Assembly: GCF_002591895.1 (NCBI RefSeq) | Contig: NZ_NISX01000007.1 | Coordinates: 148,207 to 212,206 of the forward strand | Reading direction: 5' to 3' | DNA length: 64,000 bases | DNA from: Lacimicrobium alkaliphilum | GTDB taxonomy: Bacteria; Pseudomonadota; Gammaproteobacteria; Enterobacterales; Alteromonadaceae | Shown: in pieces, positions 1-8,690 of the stretch | Numbering within the stretch: the first letter of the stretch is position 1 | Layout of the letters: each line of letters starts with the position of its first letter | The notes under the pieces: generated by a model | Told to the model about the DNA's origin: nothing | The model's input: only the letters and a program-made list of their open reading frames with translations | The model's database searches: none | Translations under genes and position numbers: made by a program

Positions 1-92
1 TACCGATTATCCTGCCATGGCCTGCCAATCACCTGACTGTAGGTCTGCACAGGATTGGCATGAATGTCTGCCTGCAGCGCTGACACTCAGAC
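1..92 (-). pseudogene. Fragment of a second choice-of-anchor A gene
   Basis: Bases 12-88 match bases 435-511, inside the intact anchor protein gene, with about nine differences in 77 positions. On the minus strand the fragment reads VSALQADIHANPVQTYSQVI, against the intact copy's LAPQAAIHANPAQIYGQVIG. The frame runs off the left edge of the window, so the C-terminal part may continue outside. Immediately upstream of the matching part the same frame meets a TGA, and the rest of the N-terminal domain is absent. This is therefore a remnant of a duplicated gene or a badly truncated paralogue. No start signal was found. Confidence 0.6.
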
Positions 93-267
93 GTGGTACT
101 TGTAACCTACGGATATAACACCAATGAGGTACAAGGCTCCGAAGCCAACCCACAGGTACATGGCCCGGCGTTTGAATCGCTGGTCAGGTTTCTAGCTGCA
201 GAGATTTCTGCCTCTGGCAGCTTAGCGGTCACTCTGGACGAGTGACCGTATACTACCGGGCATAAAC

Positions 268-1374
268 TCAGGCTGCGGCAAATTGCCTGGTCTGAGGCGG
301 AAACTGCAACCGACGGACGGCCAACAGCGCTACAAGACTTAACAAAAATACAGCAATCCCTTGTGGCTCGCTTACCTGAGGTGGCGGATTGCTGCCCACC
401 GGAGTAAAGGGGTCGTAGTTAATTTGCATATTGCCCTGCCATGACTTGCCAATCACCTGACCGTAGATCTGCGCAGGATTGGCATGAATGGCCGCCTGCG
501 GCGCTAACACTGATGCATAGAGATCGGTAGCCAGATTGACCTGACTGGCACCGGCAAAATTAAACAACACCTGACTGGGCAATCTGTTGTCGGTATTGTC
601 TTTATTCACGTATTCACTTAACAGCTGGCCATTAACAGAAATATTGGTCTGGCTTAACTGCACACAGCCCACTTCACCCGCAGCACATTCACCACCCGCC
701 CAATTATTTTTACCGGCAATGGCATTAGGGTTGCTCAGATTGAATATTACGGTGGCATCTTCTGACACCCCTTCGACAAACCAATCAATATTGGCATTGA
801 TCTGTTCCTGGGTCACATTAAACACATACACATTATCATCTGGTGTTGTATCAGGCGTAAATACCAGAGGAGCACCTGCGCGCATAATGTCTCTGACGCC
901 GGAACCTGTGGCAGTTCGTGCGGCCAGCTCATTGGATAGCTGAGTCAACTGCGAAAAAGCGCTGTCAAAATCTACCGGCAGCGCATTAGGGTTCACCTGC
1001 GTAAGATTAGCTTCAATCGGACCGCCACTGACGGTTCCGGCATATACCAGCTCGCCGGAATGAGGCGACTGATGTTCACCTGCCTCATACACATTCAGAA
1101 AGCCCGGACCTGACTTAACCACATCTCCCCCAACTACCAGAGTTGGGCCCTGACCCATACCAAACTGATTGATGCGATAACCAACATCATAACCACCTGC
1201 CACGGTCATATTGCCGCCAACCGCAATACGTCCCTGAACATCTGAGCTGGTGACGCTGAAATCATCCTTTATGAAGGCGTTATAATCCCCCGCCTGTCCA
1301 AAATCAATCGCCCCACCCATTACCGGCAACGCAGCGCACAGTAAAAGTGCTGCAATGACTTTTTTCGCATTCAT
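268..1374 (-). CDS. Choice-of-anchor A family protein with PEP-CTERM-like tail
   Basis: The 368-residue protein starts with a signal peptide (MNAKKVIAALLLCAALPVMG). The body is rich in GGD, GGN and NxT motifs and matches the choice-of-anchor A domain (early DFNAF-like motif 'DYNAFIKDDF', later 'ASVLAPQAAI' and 'GQVIGKSWQGN'). The end carries a short sorting signal: SEP near residue 336, a hydrophobic helix, then RR. This resembles PEP-CTERM with Ser-Glu-Pro in place of Pro-Glu-Pro, followed by an extra polar tail. Such proteins are exported and processed by exosortase. The neighbour prsT belongs to the same system. The start has AGGGACAG at good spacing. No exosortase gene is visible here. 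Confidence 0.8.
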   Translation of the reverse strand: MNAKKVIAALLLCAALPVMGGAIDFGQAGDYNAFIKDDFSVTSSDVQGRIAVGGNMTVAGGYDVGYRINQFGMGQGPTLVVGGDVVKSGPGFLNVYEAGEHQSPHSGELVYAGTVSGGPIEANLTQVNPNALPVDFDSAFSQLTQLSNELAARTATGSGVRDIMRAGAPLVFTPDTTPDDNVYVFNVTQEQINANIDWFVEGVSEDATVIFNLSNPNAIAGKNNWAGGECAAGEVGCVQLSQTNISVNGQLLSEYVNKDNTDNRLPSQVLFNFAGASQVNLATDLYASVLAPQAAIHANPAQIYGQVIGKSWQGNMQINYDPFTPVGSNPPPQVSEPQGIAVFLLSLVALLAVRRLQFPPQTRQFAAA

Positions 1375-1471
1375 AATCTGTCCCTATTAAAATTTTGTTC
1401 AATTATACATCAACTTAATGCGATGACAACGCTGTCATATTTTATTCACGCAAGCCCGATCTGGCTGCATA

Positions 1472-4222
1472 TTATTCTTCCAACATGAATTTAACTTGCT
1501 TCGCCAGAGGGGATTCTGGCGCAATCTGCTCAGCTTCAAGCAACATTTTACGGGCCTGAGCCAGCTGCCCGAGTTCGGCTAAGGTGTAAGCTAAATGATA
1601 CAAGATATCGGCATTCCTGCTATCACTGGCATGAGCCTGACGCAGCAGCTTAAGCCCCTGAGCGGGCTGACCGAGTTTAGTATGGATCCAGCCAAGAGTA
1701 TCATTGAATGCCGCCACTTGCGGGGCCTGCCCACTGGCCTCAGAGGCGTATTCAAGGGCCTTTTGCAAATCTGTGTCAATATAGTAATAAGCCAGATTAT
1801 TGAGAAAGAGCGGGTTCTGGTTTAACTGCGGATAATTTTCAAGTACAGAGATCGCACCGGGGATATCACCTTGTCTGGCCGCCATACTGCTCAGCTGAGC
1901 TACCGCCCAGGCATCTTCAGGTGTTTTTTCTAGCCAGCCCTCTAACAGGTCTGTCGCCGCATCAGCCTGCCCGAGCGCGGTATACAGCTGAGCCAGCCTT
2001 TGCATATGCTGACGCAATGGCTGCCGGGCATAAAGCGTTGCAAAAATGTCCAGAGCCTGTTGCGACGCGCCGCTGGCTTGCAGTGCATAAGCTTTTAGTT
2101 CCAGCATTCTGGGATCCCCATCCTGCTGCTGTAAGACCTGATCAATCAGGGTTAAAGCCGCTTCAGCATCGCCTTTTGCCAGCGCCAGCCTGGCAATCAG
2201 ATAGTCATCGGGGTTTTGCCCGTTACTGAGCAACTTTCTGACCCGGGCAAGAGTGTGCCCGGCGCCCTCAAGATCCCTTATATCGATCTGCCGGTGAGCG
2301 ACTGTTTGCAATCTGCGCGCATCATCATAGAGTAAGCCGTACACTGCCTTAAGCGTTTCAGCGGCGGCGTTCAATTTGCCTTCATTTTCCTCCAGGCGTG
2401 CCCTGGCCAGCAGCAACTTAGGATCCAGACGACTGTGTTGCATCATTCTTTTCAGCAATGCACTGGCCTTTCCCAGCTGAGAATCCTGAATATACAGCTC
2501 CAGCAACGCCCGGTTAGCATCATAGTTATCTTTTTCGGTGACTGACTCAAGCAGCCTGACAGCCAGGGGAGTATTCTGGTTGCTGATGGCAAGATCGGCG
2601 TATAACTTAACCGTGGTGACATCCTCTGGTGCAAAAGCCAAAATGCTGGTGTAGGCTTTTTCAACCTCGGCCACCTTGCCCTGATTCAGATAAATGCCAG
2701 CCAGGCCCAACCACGCAGCCTTAAACTCGGGCGCCAGCTCGATCGCCTGCCGAAAAAACCTGATCGCCTCAGGTATTTGCGCGGCCCGCAATGAGAGCTC
2801 CCCCGCCAATTGCAGCACCTCAACTTTGCCGGGGTGCTGATTCAGCAATTTCTGAGTCGTCTCCCAGGCTTGTTCTGACAAACCGTTCTGTAATTGCAAA
2901 AAACCCAGCATAACCTGTGACTTAAGATCTTCGCCTTGCTGCGCACGCAATACCTGCAGTGCACTTTGCAGCTGATTTTCATTGATCAGCGCCTCCAGCA
3001 ACTGCTGCTGAAGCAAGGGATCCTGAGGAAACTTCTGTCGCCCTGTCTCCAGCAAGCTCAGGCTCTTATCCGTCTCTCCCAGTGCACGATATACCGATGC
3101 CGCCAGGCGGTATAGCTGTACGTCTGTCGCTGACATGGCCAGCGCCTGGTCAACATAGGATCTGGCCGATTCCAGATCATTGTCCTGCAGAGCCAGCATA
3201 CTCAGGTAACGGTAAGCGGTGGCGTTATCGCCAAACTCCCGGATAAAACGCTTAAAGCCTCTCGCGGCAGTGTCCTGATGGCCATTGGCATAATCCACTA
3301 CCGCACTGAGAAAACTAATTTCCTTGATTTTTTTGTTTTGCTCATCAATTCCACTCAGCTGATGTTGCACGTCCACCAGCAACTGTCTGGCCAGACGATC
3401 ATCCTTCTGCTGAGCAATAATGGTGGAATGTAACAATTTAGCATAGGGATTTTGCGGATACTGCTCACGAAATGCCAGTACTCTGGTCAGGGCTGAAGAC
3501 AGATTACCAAGCTCTGTGAGCACCATAACCTCTCCCAACACCGCCTGCTCATTGTCCTTCTGCACATCCGCAGCCTGCTGATACAGTGACAAGGCTTTCT
3601 CAGGCTGTCGGTCAAGACGGTGTAATGCAGCGCTGAGAAGCAAGGCCGGGTAGTAGTCTGGTTGTTGCTTGAGTGCCGCTGCGACCTGTTGACGGGCCGG
3701 ATCCAGTTGATTACCGTCAAACAATGATTCCGCTATTGCGGTAAGGATATCTGCCCGTAAGGGTTCCAGCTCAAGTGCTTTTTCGTACAAAGCGCGACTT
3801 TGTTCAGTCTTGCTCTCAGCCTGATAGGTTTGCCCGAGAAAATAATGGTAATCAGCCTGTTCGGCCAGCTCCGGATGCTCCAGCAACAATGACCGCACTT
3901 GTTGATGGCGGTACAACATTAATCTGGCTTCGGCCAGTTTAAGCACCACAGTGCGGCTGTCTGCATTCATTTTCAGCGCGGTGCTGTAAGCACTTTCCGC
4001 CGCTGCCGCCTTTCCTTCAGCCAGTAATATATCGCCTAACAGCAAACGGGCAGGCAGATAGTCCGGGTCATGTTGCAGACTGTTGCGCAGTTCAATTTCG
4101 CTGGCTGCAAAATCTTGTTGTTCCGCAAGTTTTAGGGCAGCTTCATAATAGTCAAAAGCCGGGTCAGCGTATACATTGGTCGATAACAGACAACAGAGTA
4201 TGAAGGAGGGAACTTTTCCCAT
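1472..4222 (-). CDS. prsT: PEP-CTERM system TPR-repeat protein PrsT
   Basis: This 916-residue secreted protein is made almost entirely of tetratricopeptide repeats (recurring A-x-x-x-Y/L-x-x-A-L patterns, for example 'ARLLLGDILLAEGKAAAAE'). A signal peptide ends near NVYA. Length and the N-terminal pattern 'YYEAALKLAEQQDFAASEIE' fit the PrsT family found with exosortase/PEP-CTERM exopolysaccharide systems, where it is thought to scaffold assembly in the periplasm. Many family members are lipoproteins, but here the Cys pair in the signal peptide is not followed by a clear lipobox context, so soluble periplasmic export is more likely. It is co-directional with the PEP-CTERM-like gene downstream. 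The rest of the exosortase locus must lie elsewhere. Confidence 0.85.
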   Translation of the reverse strand: MGKVPSFILCCLLSTNVYADPAFDYYEAALKLAEQQDFAASEIELRNSLQHDPDYLPARLLLGDILLAEGKAAAAESAYSTALKMNADSRTVVLKLAEARLMLYRHQQVRSLLLEHPELAEQADYHYFLGQTYQAESKTEQSRALYEKALELEPLRADILTAIAESLFDGNQLDPARQQVAAALKQQPDYYPALLLSAALHRLDRQPEKALSLYQQAADVQKDNEQAVLGEVMVLTELGNLSSALTRVLAFREQYPQNPYAKLLHSTIIAQQKDDRLARQLLVDVQHQLSGIDEQNKKIKEISFLSAVVDYANGHQDTAARGFKRFIREFGDNATAYRYLSMLALQDNDLESARSYVDQALAMSATDVQLYRLAASVYRALGETDKSLSLLETGRQKFPQDPLLQQQLLEALINENQLQSALQVLRAQQGEDLKSQVMLGFLQLQNGLSEQAWETTQKLLNQHPGKVEVLQLAGELSLRAAQIPEAIRFFRQAIELAPEFKAAWLGLAGIYLNQGKVAEVEKAYTSILAFAPEDVTTVKLYADLAISNQNTPLAVRLLESVTEKDNYDANRALLELYIQDSQLGKASALLKRMMQHSRLDPKLLLARARLEENEGKLNAAAETLKAVYGLLYDDARRLQTVAHRQIDIRDLEGAGHTLARVRKLLSNGQNPDDYLIARLALAKGDAEAALTLIDQVLQQQDGDPRMLELKAYALQASGASQQALDIFATLYARQPLRQHMQRLAQLYTALGQADAATDLLEGWLEKTPEDAWAVAQLSSMAARQGDIPGAISVLENYPQLNQNPLFLNNLAYYYIDTDLQKALEYASEASGQAPQVAAFNDTLGWIHTKLGQPAQGLKLLRQAHASDSRNADILYHLAYTLAELGQLAQARKMLLEAEQIAPESPLAKQVKFMLEE

Positions 4223-4559
4223 AATGTGTATCCCTGATTAGTTTCCATATTACTACAGCAGTACTGAGGCCTGAACTTCTACCATTGTGTAACGAATATG
4301 GCAACGGTCCTTTGTCACAAAAACAATAATACGGGGTGCTGAAATCAGACCCGGACAGACATGGTACTGTCATTGGCAGTGGGTGGGCTGTGTGCTCTTG
4401 TTTTACCGCTATTGGGCAGAAAAACATCCACCAGAGATAACCTTAAAATAGATTATTCTAAAAAAACAAGGGAATAAAGGTAAAGTATTCGTAGTCCGTT
4501 TATGCTAATTTATTCGCCTGTAAATGCCTTATTGATTATGGTTTTTTGAGGAGTCTATC
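4223..4559. other. Divergent intergenic control region
   Basis: This gap separates prsT (minus) from the oxoproline operon (plus) and must hold both promoters. It is AT-rich toward the operon. A clear Shine-Dalgarno (GAGGAG) precedes the GTG start at 4560. No convincing operator palindrome was seen. The minus-strand reading frame covering 4164-4427 has no family character. Confidence 0.5.
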
Positions 4560-5360
4560 GTGTCAGTCCCGTCCGCTTCATCCTTAACGCCTTATGCACT
4601 GCGCCAGCAGATACGCAGTGGCGCACATCAGGGCAATACGTCCGGACAGGCCGCCGGATTCGTGCAATGCAATCTGGCGATTCTTCCGGCTGACTATGCC
4701 AATGAGTTTCTGCGCTTTTGCCAGGCCAATCCAAAACCCTGCCCGTTAATTGGTATGGCTGCTGAACCCGGTGATTATATCATCAGCGATGCCGGCGAGG
4801 ATGTGGATATACGCACCGATATACCCGCCTACCAGCTGTTTGAGCAGGGTCAACCAACAACGCAGGTTAACAACCTGTTGGAGGTATGGCGCGATGATCT
4901 GGTCACCTTTATGCTTGGCTGCTCCTTTTCCTTTGAAGAGGCCTTGCTGGCTGACGGACTGGAGATCCGCAATATTACCGAAAGGGTCAATGTACCGATG
5001 TATCGCACCAGCATGCCCTGTACACCTGCGGGTCGGTTCAGCGGTAACATGGTGGTCAGTATGCGCCCGATGCCCGCAGCCGCCGCTATCCGGGCGATCC
5101 AGATCTGCAGCCGATTTCCTTCTGTGCACGGCGCACCGGTGCATCTGGGTGACCCGGCATTGATTGGTATTGAAGACATCAACAAACCGGATTTTGGCGA
5201 TCCTGTCAGCATCAGAGACGGCGAGTTACCCGTATTCTGGGCCTGTGGTGTCACACCGCAACTGGCCATCGCTAAGGCTAAACCGCCTTTTTGCATTACC
5301 CACAGCCCTGGTTGTATGCTGATAACAGATATTCCCAACAGCAAACTATCGGTACTTTGA
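4560..5360 (+). CDS. DUF1445 (YcsI-type) putative hydro-lyase, D-glutamate cyclase N-half family
   Basis: 266 residues, starting at GTG behind GAGGAG. The sequence has the DUF1445/YcsI pattern: '[17 protein letters not shown]' near the N-terminus, '[10 protein letters not shown]' in the middle, then 'MYRTSMPC', '[11 protein letters not shown]' and '[20 protein letters not shown]' near the end. YcsI-type genes commonly accompany 5-oxoprolinase subunits. The same domain forms the N-terminal half of mitochondrial D-glutamate cyclase, which converts D-glutamate to 5-oxo-D-proline. It is first in a tight operon, 10 bp before pxpA. The gene for the matching C-terminal half closes the operon at 7737. 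Cyclase activity here is inferred, not shown. Confidence 0.85.
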   Translation: MSVPSASSLTPYALRQQIRSGAHQGNTSGQAAGFVQCNLAILPADYANEFLRFCQANPKPCPLIGMAAEPGDYIISDAGEDVDIRTDIPAYQLFEQGQPTTQVNNLLEVWRDDLVTFMLGCSFSFEEALLADGLEIRNITERVNVPMYRTSMPCTPAGRFSGNMVVSMRPMPAAAAIRAIQICSRFPSVHGAPVHLGDPALIGIEDINKPDFGDPVSIRDGELPVFWACGVTPQLAIAKAKPPFCITHSPGCMLITDIPNSKLSVL

Positions 5361-5370
5361 GAGGCGAAGC

Positions 5371-6096
5371 ATGTTATTAAACTGCGATTTGGGCGAAAGC
5401 TTCGGTAACTGGAAAATGGGCCTCGACGATCAGGTCATGGCGTATATTGATCAGGCCAACATTGCCTGTGGCTTTCACGCTGGCGACCCGGATGTGATGC
5501 AACATACCCTGGCACTGGCTAAAGTGCATAATATTGAAATTGGTGCTCATCCGGCTTACCCCGATTTACAGGGTTTCGGACGCCGCTCCATGGCACATAC
5601 CCATGATGAAATTGTTAATCTGTTGCATTATCAGATTGGTGCGCTGGCAGGAATGGCCACCGTACAGGAGCAACACATCAGCTATGTAAAGCCTCACGGG
5701 GCGCTGTATAACGACATGATGGCCAAAGAGGCCGTGTTCGATGCTGTGCTTGACGCCATCGGTCGTTTTCCGCAACCGTTAAAACTGATGCTATTGGCCA
5801 CCAATGAAGCACAAACATACCGGGATAAGGCTGAAAAAGCAGGCGTCGGTTTACTGTTTGAAGCCTTCGCCGATCGCCGCTATCTGGATGACGGACGTTT
5901 AAGCCCGCGCAGCCTGCCAGATGCCGTACTGGATTCACAGCAAACCCTGGAACAGGTCTCTTTGCTCGCCAGTGAGGGGGTCGTGATCACCTCAAGTGGC
6001 GCCAGGCTAAGCCTTAATCCTGATACACTGTGCGTACATGGTGACAACCCCCACGCTGTTGCCATGGTAAAGCAAATCCGGGATTTGCTGCCATGA
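5371..6096 (+). CDS. pxpA: 5-oxoprolinase subunit PxpA (LamB/YcsF family)
   Basis: The 241-residue protein shows the LamB/YcsF signature from the first residues: 'LLNCDLGESFGNWKMG', then 'ANIACGFHAGDP', 'IGAHPAYPDLQGFGRR', 'SYVKPHGALYNDM' and 'FADRRYLDDGRL'. PxpA works with PxpB and PxpC in ATP-dependent opening of 5-oxo-L-proline to glutamate in the cytoplasm. Length is normal for the family. GAGGCGAAGC precedes the ATG. The stop overlaps the pxpB start by four bases (ATGATGA), which suggests translational coupling. Confidence 0.95.
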   Translation: MLLNCDLGESFGNWKMGLDDQVMAYIDQANIACGFHAGDPDVMQHTLALAKVHNIEIGAHPAYPDLQGFGRRSMAHTHDEIVNLLHYQIGALAGMATVQEQHISYVKPHGALYNDMMAKEAVFDAVLDAIGRFPQPLKLMLLATNEAQTYRDKAEKAGVGLLFEAFADRRYLDDGRLSPRSLPDAVLDSQQTLEQVSLLASEGVVITSSGARLSLNPDTLCVHGDNPHAVAMVKQIRDLLP

Positions 6097-6797
6097 TGAC
6101 ACCGCGCATAGATATTGCCGGAGAAGGCGCGCTAATAGTTTACCTGGGTGATCAGGTGAGCCCCAAGCTGGCGGCTACTATTAGTGCACTGCTGCCACAA
6201 ATCAAAGCGACACTGGGTGATGCACTGGTGGATCTGGTTCCCTCATACAATTCCATCCTGGTTCAGTATCAGCCCCTGAAAACCGATCACTTTGCCGTTC
6301 GCTTTCAGCTTACACAACTGTTGAGCCAACAGCTCAATCAGCAAAGCGACAGCGGCAATACCCGGCTGGTAAAACTACCGGTCTGGTACAGCGAAGAATC
6401 CGGGCCTGATCTGACCAGACTGGCAGACAATGCCGGGCTCAGTACCGACAACGTCATTGAACTGCATCAGCAAAGCCAATACCGGGTATATGCCATAGGG
6501 TTTGCCCCCGGCTTTGCCTACCTGGGCGAAGTGGATGAACGTATCGCTGCACCACGGCTTGCGACGCCACGCAAAAAGGTACCTACCGGCGCCGTTGCCA
6601 TCGCCGATCGTCAGACCGCAGTGTATCCGGCTCCTTCTCCCGGTGGCTGGAATCTGATTGGTCTGTGTCCTCATCCGATGTTTGATAAATCGGCTCAGTC
6701 CCCTATGCCGGTGGCTGTAGGTGACACTGTGCAGTTTTATGCCATTGATAAAGACGAATTCCTTCGCCTCGGCGGTAAAGTGGAAGCATTCAGATGA
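6093..6797 (+). CDS. pxpB: 5-oxoprolinase subunit PxpB (KipI-like)
   Basis: 234 residues of the allophanate hydrolase subunit 1/KipI family. Markers are 'PSYNSILVQY' near residue 50, 'VYAIGFAPGFAYLGEV' near 130, 'TPRKKVPTGAVAIAD' and 'YPAPSPGGWNLIG'. It forms the 5-oxoprolinase complex with PxpA and PxpC. It overlaps both neighbours by four bases, so the three subunits should be made in step. Nothing is missing compared with the family. Confidence 0.95.
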   Translation: MMTPRIDIAGEGALIVYLGDQVSPKLAATISALLPQIKATLGDALVDLVPSYNSILVQYQPLKTDHFAVRFQLTQLLSQQLNQQSDSGNTRLVKLPVWYSEESGPDLTRLADNAGLSTDNVIELHQQSQYRVYAIGFAPGFAYLGEVDERIAAPRLATPRKKVPTGAVAIADRQTAVYPAPSPGGWNLIGLCPHPMFDKSAQSPMPVAVGDTVQFYAIDKDEFLRLGGKVEAFR

Positions 6798-7744
6798 ATC
6801 AACTCGTGATTGAAAACCCGGGACTGTTGTCACTGCTCACTGATCAGGGGCGATTTGGAAAGGCCCATCTGGGCCTCACCACTGGCGGGCCGATGGATCC
6901 TTTTGCGTTTAACCTGGCTAACGCCCTGGTCGGAAATAGCAGTAATGCTACGGTTATTGAAACCACATTGGGCAACCTTAGCCTCAAGGCGGAATGTGAC
7001 TGCATAATTGCAGTTACCGGTGCGGTATCCCCTGTTAATATCGATGGTGCCGGTCACGCTCTGTGGCAAAGCCATCAGGTTAAACGTGGCCAGACTATAG
7101 AGCTTGGCCAGCCCGGTCAGGGTCTGCGCAATTATCTGGCGGTAGGCGGCGGCTTTAACGTAGAAACGGAGTTTGGCAGCACCAGCACGGTACTGCGCGA
7201 AAGTATTGGCGGACTACGTGGTGGCAAACTGCAACAGGGAGACAAGCTGGCGGTGGGTCAATCTGCTGAGTCAGCCCGTTGCCGCGCGCTGCCTGAGTCC
7301 GCCATTCCCGACTATGGGGCAATGCACCCGTTACGGCTAATCACCGGGTATCAGTATCAGGACTTTACTGATACGAGCCGGCAGCGTTTCTTTGCCAGTG
7401 AGTATAAAATCAGCCCTCAGGCTGACCGTATGGGCTATCGCTTGTCTGGCCCGGCGATTCCTTCAGGCTTAAACAGCATGTTATCTGAAGGCATTGCTTT
7501 AGGTGCCGTGCAGGTCCCTGCCGATGGCCAGCCGATCGTATTATTAAACGATCGCCAGACCATTGGCGGCTACCCCAAGCTGGGTTCGGTATTGTCTCTA
7601 GACTGCGCCAGCCTCGCACAGTGGGGGCCGGGCACCAGGATATCCTTTAAACCGGTGAGTATCGAACTGGCTCATAATCTGTTGCACCTGCATCAGGCCA
7701 GACTGACACGACTGCTGCGGCAACTGGAACGTGAGCATGACTAA
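6794..7744 (+). CDS. pxpC: 5-oxoprolinase subunit PxpC (KipA-like)
   Basis: 316 residues of the allophanate hydrolase subunit 2/KipA family: 'GLTTGGPMDPFAFNLANALVGN' in pattern near the N-terminus, 'GLRNYLAVGGGF' near residue 110, 'SEYKISPQADRMGYRLSGP' and 'LLNDRQTIGGYPKLG'. It completes the PxpABC 5-oxoprolinase. The start overlaps pxpB by four bases, and the end overlaps the next gene. Length is usual for the family. Confidence 0.95.
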   Translation: MNQLVIENPGLLSLLTDQGRFGKAHLGLTTGGPMDPFAFNLANALVGNSSNATVIETTLGNLSLKAECDCIIAVTGAVSPVNIDGAGHALWQSHQVKRGQTIELGQPGQGLRNYLAVGGGFNVETEFGSTSTVLRESIGGLRGGKLQQGDKLAVGQSAESARCRALPESAIPDYGAMHPLRLITGYQYQDFTDTSRQRFFASEYKISPQADRMGYRLSGPAIPSGLNSMLSEGIALGAVQVPADGQPIVLLNDRQTIGGYPKLGSVLSLDCASLAQWGPGTRISFKPVSIELAHNLLHLHQARLTRLLRQLEREHD

Positions 7745-8570
7745 TCTGCAGGCGCTGAGTGAGAAAATCGAGGCATTGTTGGTGCAGCGCAACCTGCGCG
7801 GTATGCAGCCCTTGCGCCAGCACCTTAAACCCGGTTATCTGCTGCGCAGTGCACAACTTATTGCCAACAACAGCGGTACAATGATCATCGGTACCGGTTT
7901 TCCTGTTACCCATACCTTCGAGACCGACGGTCCGGTTGGTGCCATTGCGTTATATCAGGCTCTTGAACGGTTGGAGTATCAGCCGTATATTGCGTGTGGT
8001 AAACCGTTGTTTGGGGCGATACGAGAGGACTTCAGAGCCATTGAACTCAGCGTGAATGCCCTGGAGCAGGCCCGCAGTGAAACCCGGCAAGTTTTAGCCA
8101 GGCTTAAGCCCAGCCTGGTGCTCTCCATCGAGCGACCTGGCCTGGCTGAGAATGGTCGATATCATAATATGCGCGGTGAAGATATCAGTGAGCGCTGCGC
8201 CTGCTTCGACTATTTTCTTATTGATGCGCCCTGCCCGACTATTGGCATCGGTGACGGTGGCAATGAAATTGGCATGGGCAACGTTTTCTCTGCGCTACAG
8301 AAACTGGATATTGTGCCGGCACGCACCGAATGTGATGAGTTAATTCTGGCGGATGTATCTAACTGGGCAGCCTATGGCATTCTCGCACTGCTCGGTCAGA
8401 TAAAGCAGGTGGACCTGCTCAGTACGATAAAACCGCTGGATATTCTTCAGTATCTGTCGGATAAAGGCAGTGTAGATGGGGTGACAAGGGAGAATACCCT
8501 TACCGAAGACAGCCTCTGCTTTAGCGCCGGTGAAGCACTGATACGCCAGATTCAGGACATCATCAATTGA
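7737..8570 (+). CDS. DUF4392 protein, D-glutamate cyclase C-terminal-half family
   Basis: About 277 residues. ATG at 7737 is preferred over the in-frame GTG at 7731 because GGAAC is better placed. It overlaps pxpC by eight bases. Features of the DUF4392/GLUCM C-terminal family are 'IIGTGFPVTHTFETDGPVGA', 'LSIERPGLAENGRYHNMRG', 'IGIGDGGNEIGMGN' and 'LILADVSNWAAYGI'. In the human mitochondrial enzyme this domain is fused behind DUF1445 and the protein acts as D-glutamate cyclase. Here the two halves are separate genes at opposite ends of one operon with pxpABC between them. Function as a two-part cyclase is an inference from that fusion. Confidence 0.85.
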   Translation: MTNLQALSEKIEALLVQRNLRGMQPLRQHLKPGYLLRSAQLIANNSGTMIIGTGFPVTHTFETDGPVGAIALYQALERLEYQPYIACGKPLFGAIREDFRAIELSVNALEQARSETRQVLARLKPSLVLSIERPGLAENGRYHNMRGEDISERCACFDYFLIDAPCPTIGIGDGGNEIGMGNVFSALQKLDIVPARTECDELILADVSNWAAYGILALLGQIKQVDLLSTIKPLDILQYLSDKGSVDGVTRENTLTEDSLCFSAGEALIRQIQDIIN

Positions 8571-8690
8571 ATCAGGTTCAGCACCTATTCTGCAGGTACT
8601 GTTTCGTGTGCCAACTGACATACTGAGTCTTGTTGATACCCAGAGCCCGGGTAAACACGGACAAATTGAAAACCATAAAAGGATCTGACA

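Noticed and set aside
93..245. Plus-strand open frame of 50 codons from GTG (reads VVLVTYGYNTNEVQG...)
   Set aside because: No ribosome site or family similarity recognised, and it begins exactly where the duplicated gene fragment ends; could be the end of an unrelated lost gene but cannot be supported.
4164..4427. 87-residue minus-strand frame upstream of prsT
   Set aside because: Overlaps the prsT start, has no ribosome site, family or sensible composition.
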